DNA from: Halotia branconii CENA392
GTDB lineage: Bacteria; Cyanobacteriota; Cyanobacteriia; Cyanobacteriales; Nostocaceae
DNA: 64,000 nt
Direction: 5' to 3'
Assembly: GCF_029953635.1 (NCBI RefSeq)
Contig: NZ_CP124543.1
Coordinates: forward strand, 3,823,455-3,887,454
A program made the translations under genes and the position numbers. Shown one piece after another: positions 33,588 to 42,779 of this stretch. The first letter of the stretch is position 1, and each line of letters opens with the position of its first letter. The notes beneath the pieces are model-generated. The model made no database searches, was not told the DNA's origin, and saw only the letters and a list, made by a program, of their open reading frames with translations.

Positions 33588-36500
33588 GTGGTTAGGCAGC
33601 ACAGATATTACCAACTTGGATCTGTAAACCTGTTTAGTAAACGAGGATTGCTGCCACTTTTAATTGGTATTATAGTTTCAATTGCAGTAATTATACTCTG
33701 GCAAAAATTAATAACAGAAGAAAAAACCGATATTAGGCAACTAATTCAACAGCAAGCGATCGCCATCACAACTGAATTAAATAGTCAACTGAATACTCGT
33801 GTTATGGCGTTGGAGCGAATGCAAAAGCGTTGGCAAAGACATCAGGGAATTTCTCAAAACGAATGGGAAGCAGAGGCAAGAGACTACCTTAAAGATTATG
33901 GAGGATATCAAGCAATAGAATTAGTTGATCCATCGTTTCGGGTACGTTGGATTGTACCATTAGCCGATAATAAAGCTGCACAAAATTTAGATCTTAGCCA
34001 AGAGCCACGGCGGCGTGCTGCTCTAAAAATGGCTCGCGATCGCCGCCATACCACTTTTACTTCTACAATAAACCTTGTTCAAGGTGGCAAAGGATTTCTC
34101 GCCTACGTACCTTTATTTGTGAGCGATCGCTTCGATGGTTTTATATTAGGAGTTTTTCGATATCAAACCCTGTTAGATTCAGTTGTGCATGTACCGAAAG
34201 GTTACAAAATTAGGGTCTTTGATAATCGAGAATTAATTTATACTAATGATTCACAACTGCTAGCACCATCACCTTGGCAACAAGAGGTAAACTTAGACCT
34301 ATATAAAATTCATTGGCGAATCCAGGTTTATCCAACTCCAGAGTTATTAACAAGACTGCACTCTCCCCTGCCAATAGTTGTATTGTTGGCAGGGTTATTA
34401 ATTGCTGTCATGCTGACATTATCAATTTATTTTGCTCAATCGACTGAATCGAGCAGCCGTCAAATAGCAGCAATCAATCACCAGTTAGTCCAGACAATTT
34501 TTCAGCAAGGACAAAGCGAAACTCGTCTGCGGCAATTATTAGAAACAGTCAAAGTTATTCCTTGGGAACTAGACTTGAAAACCTGGCGATTTACTTATGT
34601 TGGGCCTCAAGCAGAAACTTTACTAGAATATCCCCTAGAAGAATGGTATCAAGAAAATTTTTGGTTGAATCATCTGCATCCCCATGACCGAGAAAAATCT
34701 CTAAGTTTTTGCCAACAAGCAGTTAGCAGGGGAGAAAATTACGAGTTTGAATATCGCATGTTGGCAGCAGATGGGCGAATTGTTTGGCTGCGAGACATTG
34801 TAAATGTATTTCAAGAAGCAGGAACCCCCACTATGTTAAGGGGGTTCATGTTTGATATTACCGACCTGAAATTAGTTGAAAAAACTTTACGATTGAGAGA
34901 ACGGGCGCTAGCTGCTACTAGTAACGGTATTATTATTGCCGATGCCAAACTGGCAAATAATCCAGTGATTTACGTCAACTCTGCCTTCGAGCAAATTACA
35001 GGCTACAGTGCTACCGATGTGATTGGGCATGGCTGTGGATTTTTACAAGGCACAGATATCAATCAACCAGCAATCAATGAACTGCGCTTAGCAATTAAAG
35101 CTGGCATAAGTTGCAAAGTTGTACTCCGCAACTACCGCAAAGATAACACTTTATTTTGGAATGAATTAACTATTTCTCCTATCCATGATGAAAACGGTCA
35201 ACTAACTCATTTTATTGGCATTCAAAATGATATTAGTGAACAGCAAGCTGTGCTGCGCGAACGCCAACTTACCGAAGCAGCTTTGAGAGAAAGTGAAGAA
35301 CGCTGGCAATTGGTAATTCAAGCTAACCATGATGCAATTTGGGATTGGAATATCATCACTAATGAAATGTTTTGTTCTGCACAGTGGGCGGAGCTAGTAG
35401 GAGAACCAGAACATCAACTCATTAGTAGCAATCACGATGATTGGGTTGACCGCATCCATCCTGATGATTATGACCGAGTCATGGCTATGAGGCAAGATTA
35501 CCTCAATCGTCAAATTCCTCATTATGTCGTTGAGTATCGTCTACGCTGCAATGATGACAGCTATAAATGGGTATTGGTACATGCGATCGCTCAATGGGAT
35601 AAAGAGGATAATCCTGTGCGGATGGTTGGCTCAACCAAAGACATTACTGAACGCGTGCAAGCACAAGATGCCCTAAAACGAGAATTAAATCGGACGCTGC
35701 TGCTAGAACGCATTACTTATAAAATTCGCCAGAGTCTCGAAACCAAAGAAATCTTTGAAACGGCTGCTACCCAAATTGGACTAGCCTTTGAAGTGAGTCG
35801 CTGTTTAATTCACTCATATATAAGTGAACCTGTTCCCCGCATTCCTCTAGTAGCAGAGTATATTGTTTCCGGTTACTGCTCCATGTTAGACAGGGAAATT
35901 CCCATAACTAGTAATCCCTATGCCCAAAAGACAATAGCACAAGATACAGCGATCGCCTCGCCTAATGTCTATACTGATCCATTACTCCAGGCGGCCACAC
36001 CTTTATGTGAAGAACTCGGACTGAAGTCCCTGTTGATTGTTCGCACTTCCTACCAAGGAAAACCTAATGGAGTTATTTGTTTACATCAGTGTAACGATTT
36101 TCGCCAATGGACTCCAGACGAAATTAAATTATTAGAAGCAGTAGCAGCTCAATTAGGCATTGCCTTAGCACAAGCTCAACTATTAGAGCAAGAAACCCGT
36201 CAAAGTAAAGAACTCACCTGGAAAAACTTTGCCTTAGAAAAAGCCAAACGTCAGGCGGAATCTGCAAATCGGGCCAAAAGTGAGTTTTTAGCCATGATGA
36301 GCCATGAAATTCGCACCCCCATGAATGCCATTATTGGCATGACTAGGCTGCTGTTAGATACTAACCTGACTCCTCAGCAGCAAGACTTTGTGGAAACGAT
36401 ACATACTAATGGAGATGCTTTGCTCACCATTATTAACGACATTTTAGATTTCTCTAAAATCGAGTCAGGCAAGCTAGAACTGGAAGAAAAGCCGTTTGAT

Positions 36501-38321
36501 GTCAGAAATTGCGTCGAGCAGGTGATTGATCTATTTGCACCAGTAGCAGCCCAAAAAGATATTCAACTAACTTATCTAATCTACCCTCAAGTACCTATTC
36601 AAATTGTTGGCGACTTGACTCGTCTGCGTCAAATTTTGATGAACCTCCTCAATAATGCCATCAAGTTTACCCAACAGGGAGAAGTTGTACTTTTTGTTCA
36701 TGCTAAGCCAACTGCAAGTACAAAAGTAGAAAATAGTTGCGAAATTTTATTTGCGATTGAAGACACAGGTATTGGTATTGCACCAGAAAAAATCAAACGT
36801 TTATTCCAATCCTTCACTCAAGCCGATGCTTCCACAACTCGACAATATGGTGGCACAGGACTAGGGCTAGTAATTAGCAAACGCTTAAGTGAAATGATGG
36901 GCGGTAGCGTTTGGGTTGAAAGCCAAGGTTGTATCGCTGGTAATCCCTCTTTGGGATGGCAACCAAAAAAGTTAGTTTCATCAACCTATCCTTCCTCTGG
37001 TTCTATTTTTTACTTCACCATTACTGCCCAAGTAATCACTAATCAAGAATTAAATGAATCCTGCCATCTGCTAGCTCCACTTATAGGTAAGCAGTTGTTA
37101 ATCGTAGACGCAAATCCTACTAGTCTGCAAATACTCAGCTTACAAGCAGAGTTTTGGCAGATGAAAACTTATACTGCCAAATCCGGTGCAGCCGCTTTGA
37201 CTCTACTCAAACATGGAACACAGTTTGATGTTGTCATTTTGGATATGCAGATACCTGATATCAAAGGTATCACCCTTGCTCACGAAATCCGCAAGCATCC
37301 TGGCTATGAAAATACACCCTTAGTGATGCTGACTTCATTGAGTAAACAAGATTATGATTTTGATTTTAATGACTTCCCACTTAGCACCTGTTTGACTAAA
37401 CCAGTCAAACAAACTCAACTTTACAATGTTCTTGCTCATGCTTGGAACAATCAGCCATTTCTAGCTAATATCTCTCATTCTCCCCAAGTTAATCCCTATT
37501 TGTCAGAGAAACTACCGCTGCGGATTCTACTTGCAGAAGATATGGTGGTTAATCAAAAAGTTGCTCTTTTGATGCTACAGAAAATTGGTTATCGGGCAGA
37601 TATAGCAACTAATGGATTAGAAGTGCTGACGGCATTACAACGTCAGCCCTACGATGTAGTGTTAATGGATATTAATATGCCGGAAATGGATGGTTTAGAA
37701 GCTAGTCGGATAATTTGTCAGCAGTGGGAAATTAATTCTCGTCCTTATATAATCGCTATCACTGCCAATGCCATGCGGGGCGATCGCGAAGCCTGTATTG
37801 CTGCTGGTATGGATGAATACATTAGTAAACCCGTACAAATTCAAGAATTAATTGACGCACTTAGCAAATGTCGTCCTCGAATCAGTGCAGACTTTACTAC
37901 CCAAAATAAACAAAATCCAGAAACGAGTTTTTTCAATTCACTCAAAACAGGGCAAGAAAATACACAATTTATTGTCATTGATGCCAAAATTTTGCAATCT
38001 CTGCGAGATATGTTGGCAGGAGATAAAAAGGCATTTGCAGAACTAATTGAATGCTATCTGAGCGAAACTCCTAAGTTAATTCAAAAGATTATCACAGCAG
38101 TCACAGAGCAGGATACCCAAGCGATATGGAAGACAGCCCACAACCTGAAATCTAGCAGTGCTTCAGTGGGAGCCACCAAACTTGCACAACTTTGTAAGCA
38201 GCTAGAAATTCAGGGACGAAGCAACAATCTTCAAGAGAGTAGAGAAATTTATTTACAAATTAACCAAGAGTTTGAGCGAGTTAAAACTGTTTTGCTAGCA
38301 GAACTGGAGAAGGAAGCATGA
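33588..38321 (+). CDS. Hybrid sensor histidine kinase with CHASE-like sensor, PAS, LOV-like PAS, PAS, GAF, kinase, two REC and HPt domains
   Basis: This encodes 1577 residues from GTG 33588, chosen because GGAGGA lies 7 bases upstream; a GTG at 33570 is possible. Order: membrane span near 20-42, CHASE-like sensor to 255, span near 262-285, PAS near 315-435, LOV-like PAS near 438-555 (GHGCGFLQG with Cys483, [22 protein letters not shown]), PAS near 572-690, GAF near 700-875, HisKA with His906 in [10 protein letters not shown], HATPase (GTGLGLVIS), REC1 near 1165-1290 with a reduced acidic pocket (VDAN), canonical REC2 with Asp1361 ([11 protein letters not shown]), and HPt with His1518 (AHNLKSSS). 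A full phosphorelay in one chain. It overlaps the diguanylate cyclase gene by 4 bases, its likely output. Confidence 0.92.
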   Translation: MVRQHRYYQLGSVNLFSKRGLLPLLIGIIVSIAVIILWQKLITEEKTDIRQLIQQQAIAITTELNSQLNTRVMALERMQKRWQRHQGISQNEWEAEARDYLKDYGGYQAIELVDPSFRVRWIVPLADNKAAQNLDLSQEPRRRAALKMARDRRHTTFTSTINLVQGGKGFLAYVPLFVSDRFDGFILGVFRYQTLLDSVVHVPKGYKIRVFDNRELIYTNDSQLLAPSPWQQEVNLDLYKIHWRIQVYPTPELLTRLHSPLPIVVLLAGLLIAVMLTLSIYFAQSTESSSRQIAAINHQLVQTIFQQGQSETRLRQLLETVKVIPWELDLKTWRFTYVGPQAETLLEYPLEEWYQENFWLNHLHPHDREKSLSFCQQAVSRGENYEFEYRMLAADGRIVWLRDIVNVFQEAGTPTMLRGFMFDITDLKLVEKTLRLRERALAATSNGIIIADAKLANNPVIYVNSAFEQITGYSATDVIGHGCGFLQGTDINQPAINELRLAIKAGISCKVVLRNYRKDNTLFWNELTISPIHDENGQLTHFIGIQNDISEQQAVLRERQLTEAALRESEERWQLVIQANHDAIWDWNIITNEMFCSAQWAELVGEPEHQLISSNHDDWVDRIHPDDYDRVMAMRQDYLNRQIPHYVVEYRLRCNDDSYKWVLVHAIAQWDKEDNPVRMVGSTKDITERVQAQDALKRELNRTLLLERITYKIRQSLETKEIFETAATQIGLAFEVSRCLIHSYISEPVPRIPLVAEYIVSGYCSMLDREIPITSNPYAQKTIAQDTAIASPNVYTDPLLQAATPLCEELGLKSLLIVRTSYQGKPNGVICLHQCNDFRQWTPDEIKLLEAVAAQLGIALAQAQLLEQETRQSKELTWKNFALEKAKRQAESANRAKSEFLAMMSHEIRTPMNAIIGMTRLLLDTNLTPQQQDFVETIHTNGDALLTIINDILDFSKIESGKLELEEKPFDVRNCVEQVIDLFAPVAAQKDIQLTYLIYPQVPIQIVGDLTRLRQILMNLLNNAIKFTQQGEVVLFVHAKPTASTKVENSCEILFAIEDTGIGIAPEKIKRLFQSFTQADASTTRQYGGTGLGLVISKRLSEMMGGSVWVESQGCIAGNPSLGWQPKKLVSSTYPSSGSIFYFTITAQVITNQELNESCHLLAPLIGKQLLIVDANPTSLQILSLQAEFWQMKTYTAKSGAAALTLLKHGTQFDVVILDMQIPDIKGITLAHEIRKHPGYENTPLVMLTSLSKQDYDFDFNDFPLSTCLTKPVKQTQLYNVLAHAWNNQPFLANISHSPQVNPYLSEKLPLRILLAEDMVVNQKVALLMLQKIGYRADIATNGLEVLTALQRQPYDVVLMDINMPEMDGLEASRIICQQWEINSRPYIIAITANAMRGDREACIAAGMDEYISKPVQIQELIDALSKCRPRISADFTTQNKQNPETSFFNSLKTGQENTQFIVIDAKILQSLRDMLAGDKKAFAELIECYLSETPKLIQKIITAVTEQDTQAIWKTAHNLKSSSASVGATKLAQLCKQLEIQGRSNNLQESREIYLQINQEFERVKTVLLAELEKEA

Positions 38322-39289
38322 TTACCACTACTTTTCCAGAATGCCAAGCTTTAGTTTTAATTGTTGATGATGAACCATTTATCCGTAAACAGTTGCGACT
38401 TTCTTTAGAGCGTGAAGGTTATCGCATAGCAGAAGCTGAAAATGGTAGAGAAGCTTTAGTTGCTTTTCAAGAACTTCACCCGGATATAGTGCTTCTTGAT
38501 GCCATCATGTCAGATATTGACGGATTTGAGTGTTGTACTCAGTTACAGTCCCTTGAAGGTGGTCAACATACTCCTGTTTTAATGATTACAGGATTAGAAG
38601 ATCAAGAGTCAGTTGATCGGGCATTTGCAGTAGGTGCGATCGATTATGTCACCAAACCAATTCATTGGCCAGTTTTGCGTCAGCGGGTACGGCGCTTAAT
38701 TCAGCAATCTCAAACGCAGCAAAAACTAGAAGCTGCTAATCGAGAGTTACAACGATTAGTGACGATTGATGGATTAACTCAAATAGCTAATCGCCGACGA
38801 TTTGAGGAGTATTGTACCCAAGAATGGCAGCGCATGGCACGAGAGCAACTGCCTTTATCTTTAATTCTCTGCGACGTTGACTTTTTCAAATCTTACAACG
38901 ATACTTATGGTCATCAGGCAGGCGATCGCTGTCTGCAAAAAATTGCTGGATCTATCCAAAATACTGTTAAACGCCCTGCCGATTTAGTTGCTCGTTATGG
39001 AGGAGAAGAGTTTGCTGTAATCTTACCGTCTACAAGTATTGAGGGTGCTATTTTTTTGGCTGAAACAATTTGCTCTGCGATCAGAAACCTAGCAATTCTC
39101 CATCGAAATTCCCTAATTAATTCTTATGTAACCGTTAGTATTGGGGTGGCGACAGAAACTCCTCAAATAAGTTCTGACTTTCAAACAATTATTGCTGTAG
39201 CTGATCAAGCATTGTATGAGGCAAAAACAGCAGGGCGCGATCGCGTGAAGTTTTATAATCAGCAATCACCTATCAAAATTGGTTTTTAA
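38318..39289 (+). CDS. REC-GGDEF response regulator, diguanylate cyclase
   Basis: This encodes 323 residues. A receiver domain ([14 protein letters not shown], phospho-acceptor Asp61 in VLLDAIMSD, Lys in VTKPIHW) is joined by a helix to a GGDEF domain near 150-315. The active-site loop is RYGGEEF (about 226-232) and the inhibitory I-site RPAD lies five residues before GGEEF, so product feedback is expected. It should make c-di-GMP when phosphorylated. The start overlaps the hybrid kinase stop in an ATGA junction, preceded by GGAGAAGG, so kinase and regulator are translationally coupled. Confidence 0.93.
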   Translation: MITTTFPECQALVLIVDDEPFIRKQLRLSLEREGYRIAEAENGREALVAFQELHPDIVLLDAIMSDIDGFECCTQLQSLEGGQHTPVLMITGLEDQESVDRAFAVGAIDYVTKPIHWPVLRQRVRRLIQQSQTQQKLEAANRELQRLVTIDGLTQIANRRRFEEYCTQEWQRMAREQLPLSLILCDVDFFKSYNDTYGHQAGDRCLQKIAGSIQNTVKRPADLVARYGGEEFAVILPSTSIEGAIFLAETICSAIRNLAILHRNSLINSYVTVSIGVATETPQISSDFQTIIAVADQALYEAKTAGRDRVKFYNQQSPIKIGF

Positions 39290-39431
39290 GCTGAATTTCG
39301 TCAGCTTTAATGGGTAAGAAACACGCTGTTATTGCAGTTACACGCTTTGCTTTAGCTGATTTTCTATTACAGTACAAGATGGCATAAATCAACCATCCAT
39401 TCCAAATCAATAAAAAGCTTATGCTGTGTTC

Positions 39432-39462
39432 ATTTTTAATTTTTAATTTTTAATTTTTAATT
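39432..39462. repeat. Heptamer repeat TTTTTAA at the glycosyltransferase 3' end
   Basis: Four tandem TTTTTAA/TTTTAAT units. On the reverse strand they encode the last codons (IKN) and the stop of the glycosyltransferase gene ending at 39450. The rest of 39290-39431 shows no gene. Confidence 0.75.
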
Positions 39463-41075
39463 CCGCCTTGCGGTACTATTTTCCACAACCTACCTCTTTG
39501 GTAAATCATAGTCAGGTGATAGTTTTTTTCTATTTCCGATCTAAATTTTTGAGATGGATTAAATAAAAATACATTACTGAAATTACGAGGAATATTCGGT
39601 ATATTTGGCTCTACGACTAATTGCATTTTCACATTTGGATTAAGCAAGTGACTCAAAGACATTAAATCACCAATATTGAGGGAAGAAGTACTACTAACTA
39701 TCAGTGGATTATGACTTTTATTAATTATCCGAGCTACTTCAAGATTGGCATGACTACCTTTATTCCACCATGTTTCGGCTTGAGAACTAACAGCACAAGA
39801 TAGCAACCCAATTAAAATTACTAGAACTATGACTGATTGCCAAAACTTACGAACTATTAATTTCGCAGCAATTATTTGAGTTGCTAATAAGTAAGCAATA
39901 GCTAGCTGAATCCCTATATAACATGGCATGACATATCTAGCCCTAACACTTAATTCTCCCCCAATAATCACATCAGGTAAAATGAGGGCTAATGCAGGCA
40001 ATCCACTCAATGTAAAAATAAATAACCAAACTCTAGGTGCTGTTCGTCGATAAAGAAATAAAAATGCGTAAATTACTAAAATTAAAAGTAAAGGAACTAA
40101 AAATCTACCCCAACGTAAAATAGGCAAGTTCAAGTCTGGAAAAAATGGTTCGTAACGCCAAAAGTCGGCAAATAATCCGCCAATATTAGTAATCCAATTG
40201 GCAACCAAGCTTGATAGAGATTGTTTTGTTTGAGCGCTAGCTGTAGTGCGATCAATTTGAGATAAATTATGAATAATATTAATAATCCAAGGCACAAAAG
40301 CCAGAATCCCCAAGCTAGTTGCTATCAAATAAGTTTTAACTGTTTTGGTTAATCGCCAACCTTCTATAGCCATTACGTAAATGCCATGAGCGATCGCTAC
40401 TAATCCAGTAAACAAAAATGTATATAATCCAAGTGCTACTGTAACTGCATAAATTCCCCATAGTCGTCGCTTACGAAGGCGTATTGCTCTCAGCAAAACA
40501 GCACTCTCTAACAGGATAGTTACAACCCATAAACTGAATTGTCGTGCTTCTTGAGCATATAAAACATGTAAGGGTGAGACTGCCAAAAGTGCTATACTCA
40601 TCCATGCTGTTATTGGTGACTCAAATAACTCTAAACACAGCCAATAAATACAAGGAAAAGCTAGTAGACTAATAATGACTGACAGGCTCCTCGTTGCTGC
40701 TAATGAGTTGCCAAAAGTTTGTACCCATAACCTAACCATCACATAATACAGTGGCGGGTGCTGGGCTTCATCTACTGCTAAAGAATTGATTGTACTAATT
40801 ACACCTGTTTCTGAATGGGGACGCTGATAATTTTGGATGGCATCAACATTGATGACTCGCCCATCAAACACTTGTTGGACAAATTCTGTTTTAGTGTAAC
40901 CAGAAATTCGTAATGAGGTATAAGCTTCATCATGCCAATAGACTTTTCGATCCAGATTGACAAAACGCAAATATATTCCCAAAACTAATAAAACGATAAT
41001 TAAAAATTTTAGCCAAGGAGGAGGAATATTTCTTAAATTTTGTAAAGTGTTTGTTTGAGAAGTATAAGTTTTCAT
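39450..41075 (-). CDS. GT39/ArnT-like membrane glycosyltransferase
   Basis: This encodes 541 residues from ATG 41075 (a TTG lies one codon upstream). About eleven membrane spans are visible. The first periplasmic loop has NLDRKVYWHDEAYTSLR with the DE pair typical of polyprenyl-phosphate-sugar-dependent transferases, DEAQHPPLYYVMVRLWV, and SPLHVLYAQEARQFSLWV. Such enzymes move a sugar from a polyprenyl carrier to lipid or protein on the outer face of the inner membrane. The acceptor is unknown. The final three residues and stop are encoded by a heptamer repeat. It diverges from a GT2-GtrA gene and resembles the protein at 42768. Confidence 0.85.
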   Translation of the reverse strand: MKTYTSQTNTLQNLRNIPPPWLKFLIIVLLVLGIYLRFVNLDRKVYWHDEAYTSLRISGYTKTEFVQQVFDGRVINVDAIQNYQRPHSETGVISTINSLAVDEAQHPPLYYVMVRLWVQTFGNSLAATRSLSVIISLLAFPCIYWLCLELFESPITAWMSIALLAVSPLHVLYAQEARQFSLWVVTILLESAVLLRAIRLRKRRLWGIYAVTVALGLYTFLFTGLVAIAHGIYVMAIEGWRLTKTVKTYLIATSLGILAFVPWIINIIHNLSQIDRTTASAQTKQSLSSLVANWITNIGGLFADFWRYEPFFPDLNLPILRWGRFLVPLLLILVIYAFLFLYRRTAPRVWLFIFTLSGLPALALILPDVIIGGELSVRARYVMPCYIGIQLAIAYLLATQIIAAKLIVRKFWQSVIVLVILIGLLSCAVSSQAETWWNKGSHANLEVARIINKSHNPLIVSSTSSLNIGDLMSLSHLLNPNVKMQLVVEPNIPNIPRNFSNVFLFNPSQKFRSEIEKNYHLTMIYQRGRLWKIVPQGGIKN

Positions 41076-41426
41076 CAATTTTTAGAGAATTGAATGATAA
41101 TTCATTTTAATAGTAAAATTACCATGTTTTTAGTTGACTGAATAACTTAGTAGTGTATTATATATGTTTTAATGTAATAATGTCGTGGAACAGTAGTTAG
41201 ATGTTTTTTTGAAATTCAGAACAATTATTGCATAAATATCAACAAGAGGTAGCTTAAAAAAAGACAACTATAACGAATAACAGTTTGATTAGTTAAATAC
41301 AAAATTGCAAACAAAAGTTTTTTTACTTAAATTTAAATAGCACAGTTAGTATAGATTAAACAACAAACAATTATAATTTACGTCAAATTTTACACACTCT
41401 TTTTTTTTAGACTTACAATTTACTTT
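41076..41426. other. Divergent promoter region, AT-rich
   Basis: The 351 bases between the divergent glycosyltransferase genes are strongly AT-rich, with poly-T runs near 41321 and 41401. No repeat, gene or clear operator was found. Promoters of both genes are expected here. Confidence 0.45.
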
Positions 41427-42671
41427 ATGAATGTCAACTCATTCGACACGCTGTTAAAAGTTCCCACTGGTGTATTACAGATTTCCGATTTGTTACCTAC
41501 CAGCATGGACAGAGATAATGAAGGCATTCATTTATCTCTAGTGATTCCCACTTATAAAGAGCGTGATAATATCCAGAATGTAATTAGGATATTAAGTCAA
41601 TTATTGGATGAGTTGATACCAAAAGACTATGAACTGATTGTGGTCGATGATGATAGCCCAGACCGTACTTGGGAAGTAGCACAATTCTTAACGAGAGAAT
41701 ATCCGCAACTGCGGGTGATGCGCCGCCAAAAGGAAAAGGGACTTTCATCGGCAGTCATTCGGGGATGGCAGGTAGCAAGAGGACGGGTATTAGGGGTAAT
41801 TGATGGAGATTTGCAGCATCCGCCAGAGGTGTTAACACAACTATTATCGGGGATTCAACAAGGCGCAGATTTAGCTGTAGCTAGCCGTCATGTCGAAGGT
41901 GGTGGTGTTAGCAGTTGGAGTGCTGTCAGGCGTTTTTTATCTCGTGGCGCTCAGGTATTGGGATTAATTTTGTTACCGGGGGTGCTGGGGAGAGTTTCTG
42001 ACCCCATGAGTGGTTATTTTATGGTACGCCGCAGGGCGATCGCTGGGGCAATCCTAAATCCTGTAGGATACAAAATTCTCTTAGAGGTAATCGGACGCGG
42101 ACAAGTAAACGAAATTACTGAAGTGGGTTATGTCTTTTGTGAACGCCAAGAGGGCGAAAGCAAAGTGACATGGAAACAATATATAGAATATCTCCACCAC
42201 TTATTGCGGTTGCGGTTGTCCATAGGCAGGTCAGGACGAATGAATGAACAAACCGGGTTCCCTGTAGGTAGATTTTTGCGTTTTGGATTGGTGGGATTAA
42301 GTGGTGTATTTGTAGATATGGCAATGCTGTATTTGCTTAGTGACCCGACTACTTTAGCTTTGCCATTGACACGCAGCAAAATCATTGCTGGTGAAATTGC
42401 GATTTTAAATAATTTCTTTTGGAATGACGCTTGGACTTTTGCTGATGTCAGCAAGAAGCAGCAGGAATGGCATCAACGCCTGAAGCGCTTTTTAAAATTT
42501 AATCTCATTTGCTTGGCTGGATTGATTTTAAACGTTTTGGTGTTGAACTTGGTGTTTAATTTTATTATTCCTAACCGCTACATTGCTAACTTAATTGCGA
42601 TCGCCGTTGCTACTATTTGGAATTTCTGGGTGAACTTAAAATTAAGCTGGCGTGTAACCGACGTAAAATAA
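41427..42671 (+). CDS. GT2 polyprenyl-phosphate glycosyltransferase fused to GtrA domain
   Basis: This encodes 414 residues. The GT2 domain occupies about 30-265: LVIPTYKERDNIQNVIRILS, DYELIVVDDDSPDRTWEVA, GVIDGDLQHPPE (DxD-type), and VASRHVEGGG with RVSDPMSGYF. It resembles dolichyl-phosphate mannosyltransferase. The C-terminal GtrA domain (about 280-410) has four spans: RFLRFGLVGLSGVFVDMAML, then KIIAGEIAILNNFFWNDAWT and VATIWNFWVNLK. The fused enzyme probably makes and flips a polyprenyl-phosphate sugar that feeds the neighbouring GT39 enzymes. The stop codon lies at the first base of a 49-bp duplicated repeat. Confidence 0.88.
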   Translation: MNVNSFDTLLKVPTGVLQISDLLPTSMDRDNEGIHLSLVIPTYKERDNIQNVIRILSQLLDELIPKDYELIVVDDDSPDRTWEVAQFLTREYPQLRVMRRQKEKGLSSAVIRGWQVARGRVLGVIDGDLQHPPEVLTQLLSGIQQGADLAVASRHVEGGGVSSWSAVRRFLSRGAQVLGLILLPGVLGRVSDPMSGYFMVRRRAIAGAILNPVGYKILLEVIGRGQVNEITEVGYVFCERQEGESKVTWKQYIEYLHHLLRLRLSIGRSGRMNEQTGFPVGRFLRFGLVGLSGVFVDMAMLYLLSDPTTLALPLTRSKIIAGEIAILNNFFWNDAWTFADVSKKQQEWHQRLKRFLKFNLICLAGLILNVLVLNLVFNFIIPNRYIANLIAIAVATIWNFWVNLKLSWRVTDVK

Positions 42672-42779
42672 TATATGGGAACAGGGAACAGTAAATAAGA
42701 AAGGATGCATCTATATATAATATATGGGAACAGGGAACAGGGAACAGGGAACAGTAAATAAGAAAGGATGCATCTATAT
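42670..42779 (+). repeat. Tandem duplication between GtrA and GT39 genes
   Basis: A unit containing ATATATGGGAACAGGGAACA, AGTAAATAAGAAAGG and ATGCATCTATATA occurs twice, starting at about 42670 and 42719. The second copy has two extra GGGAACA heptamers. Each copy carries an ATG (42705 and 42768); the first is stopped by TAA at 42759, the second opens the GT39 gene. Confidence 0.85.
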
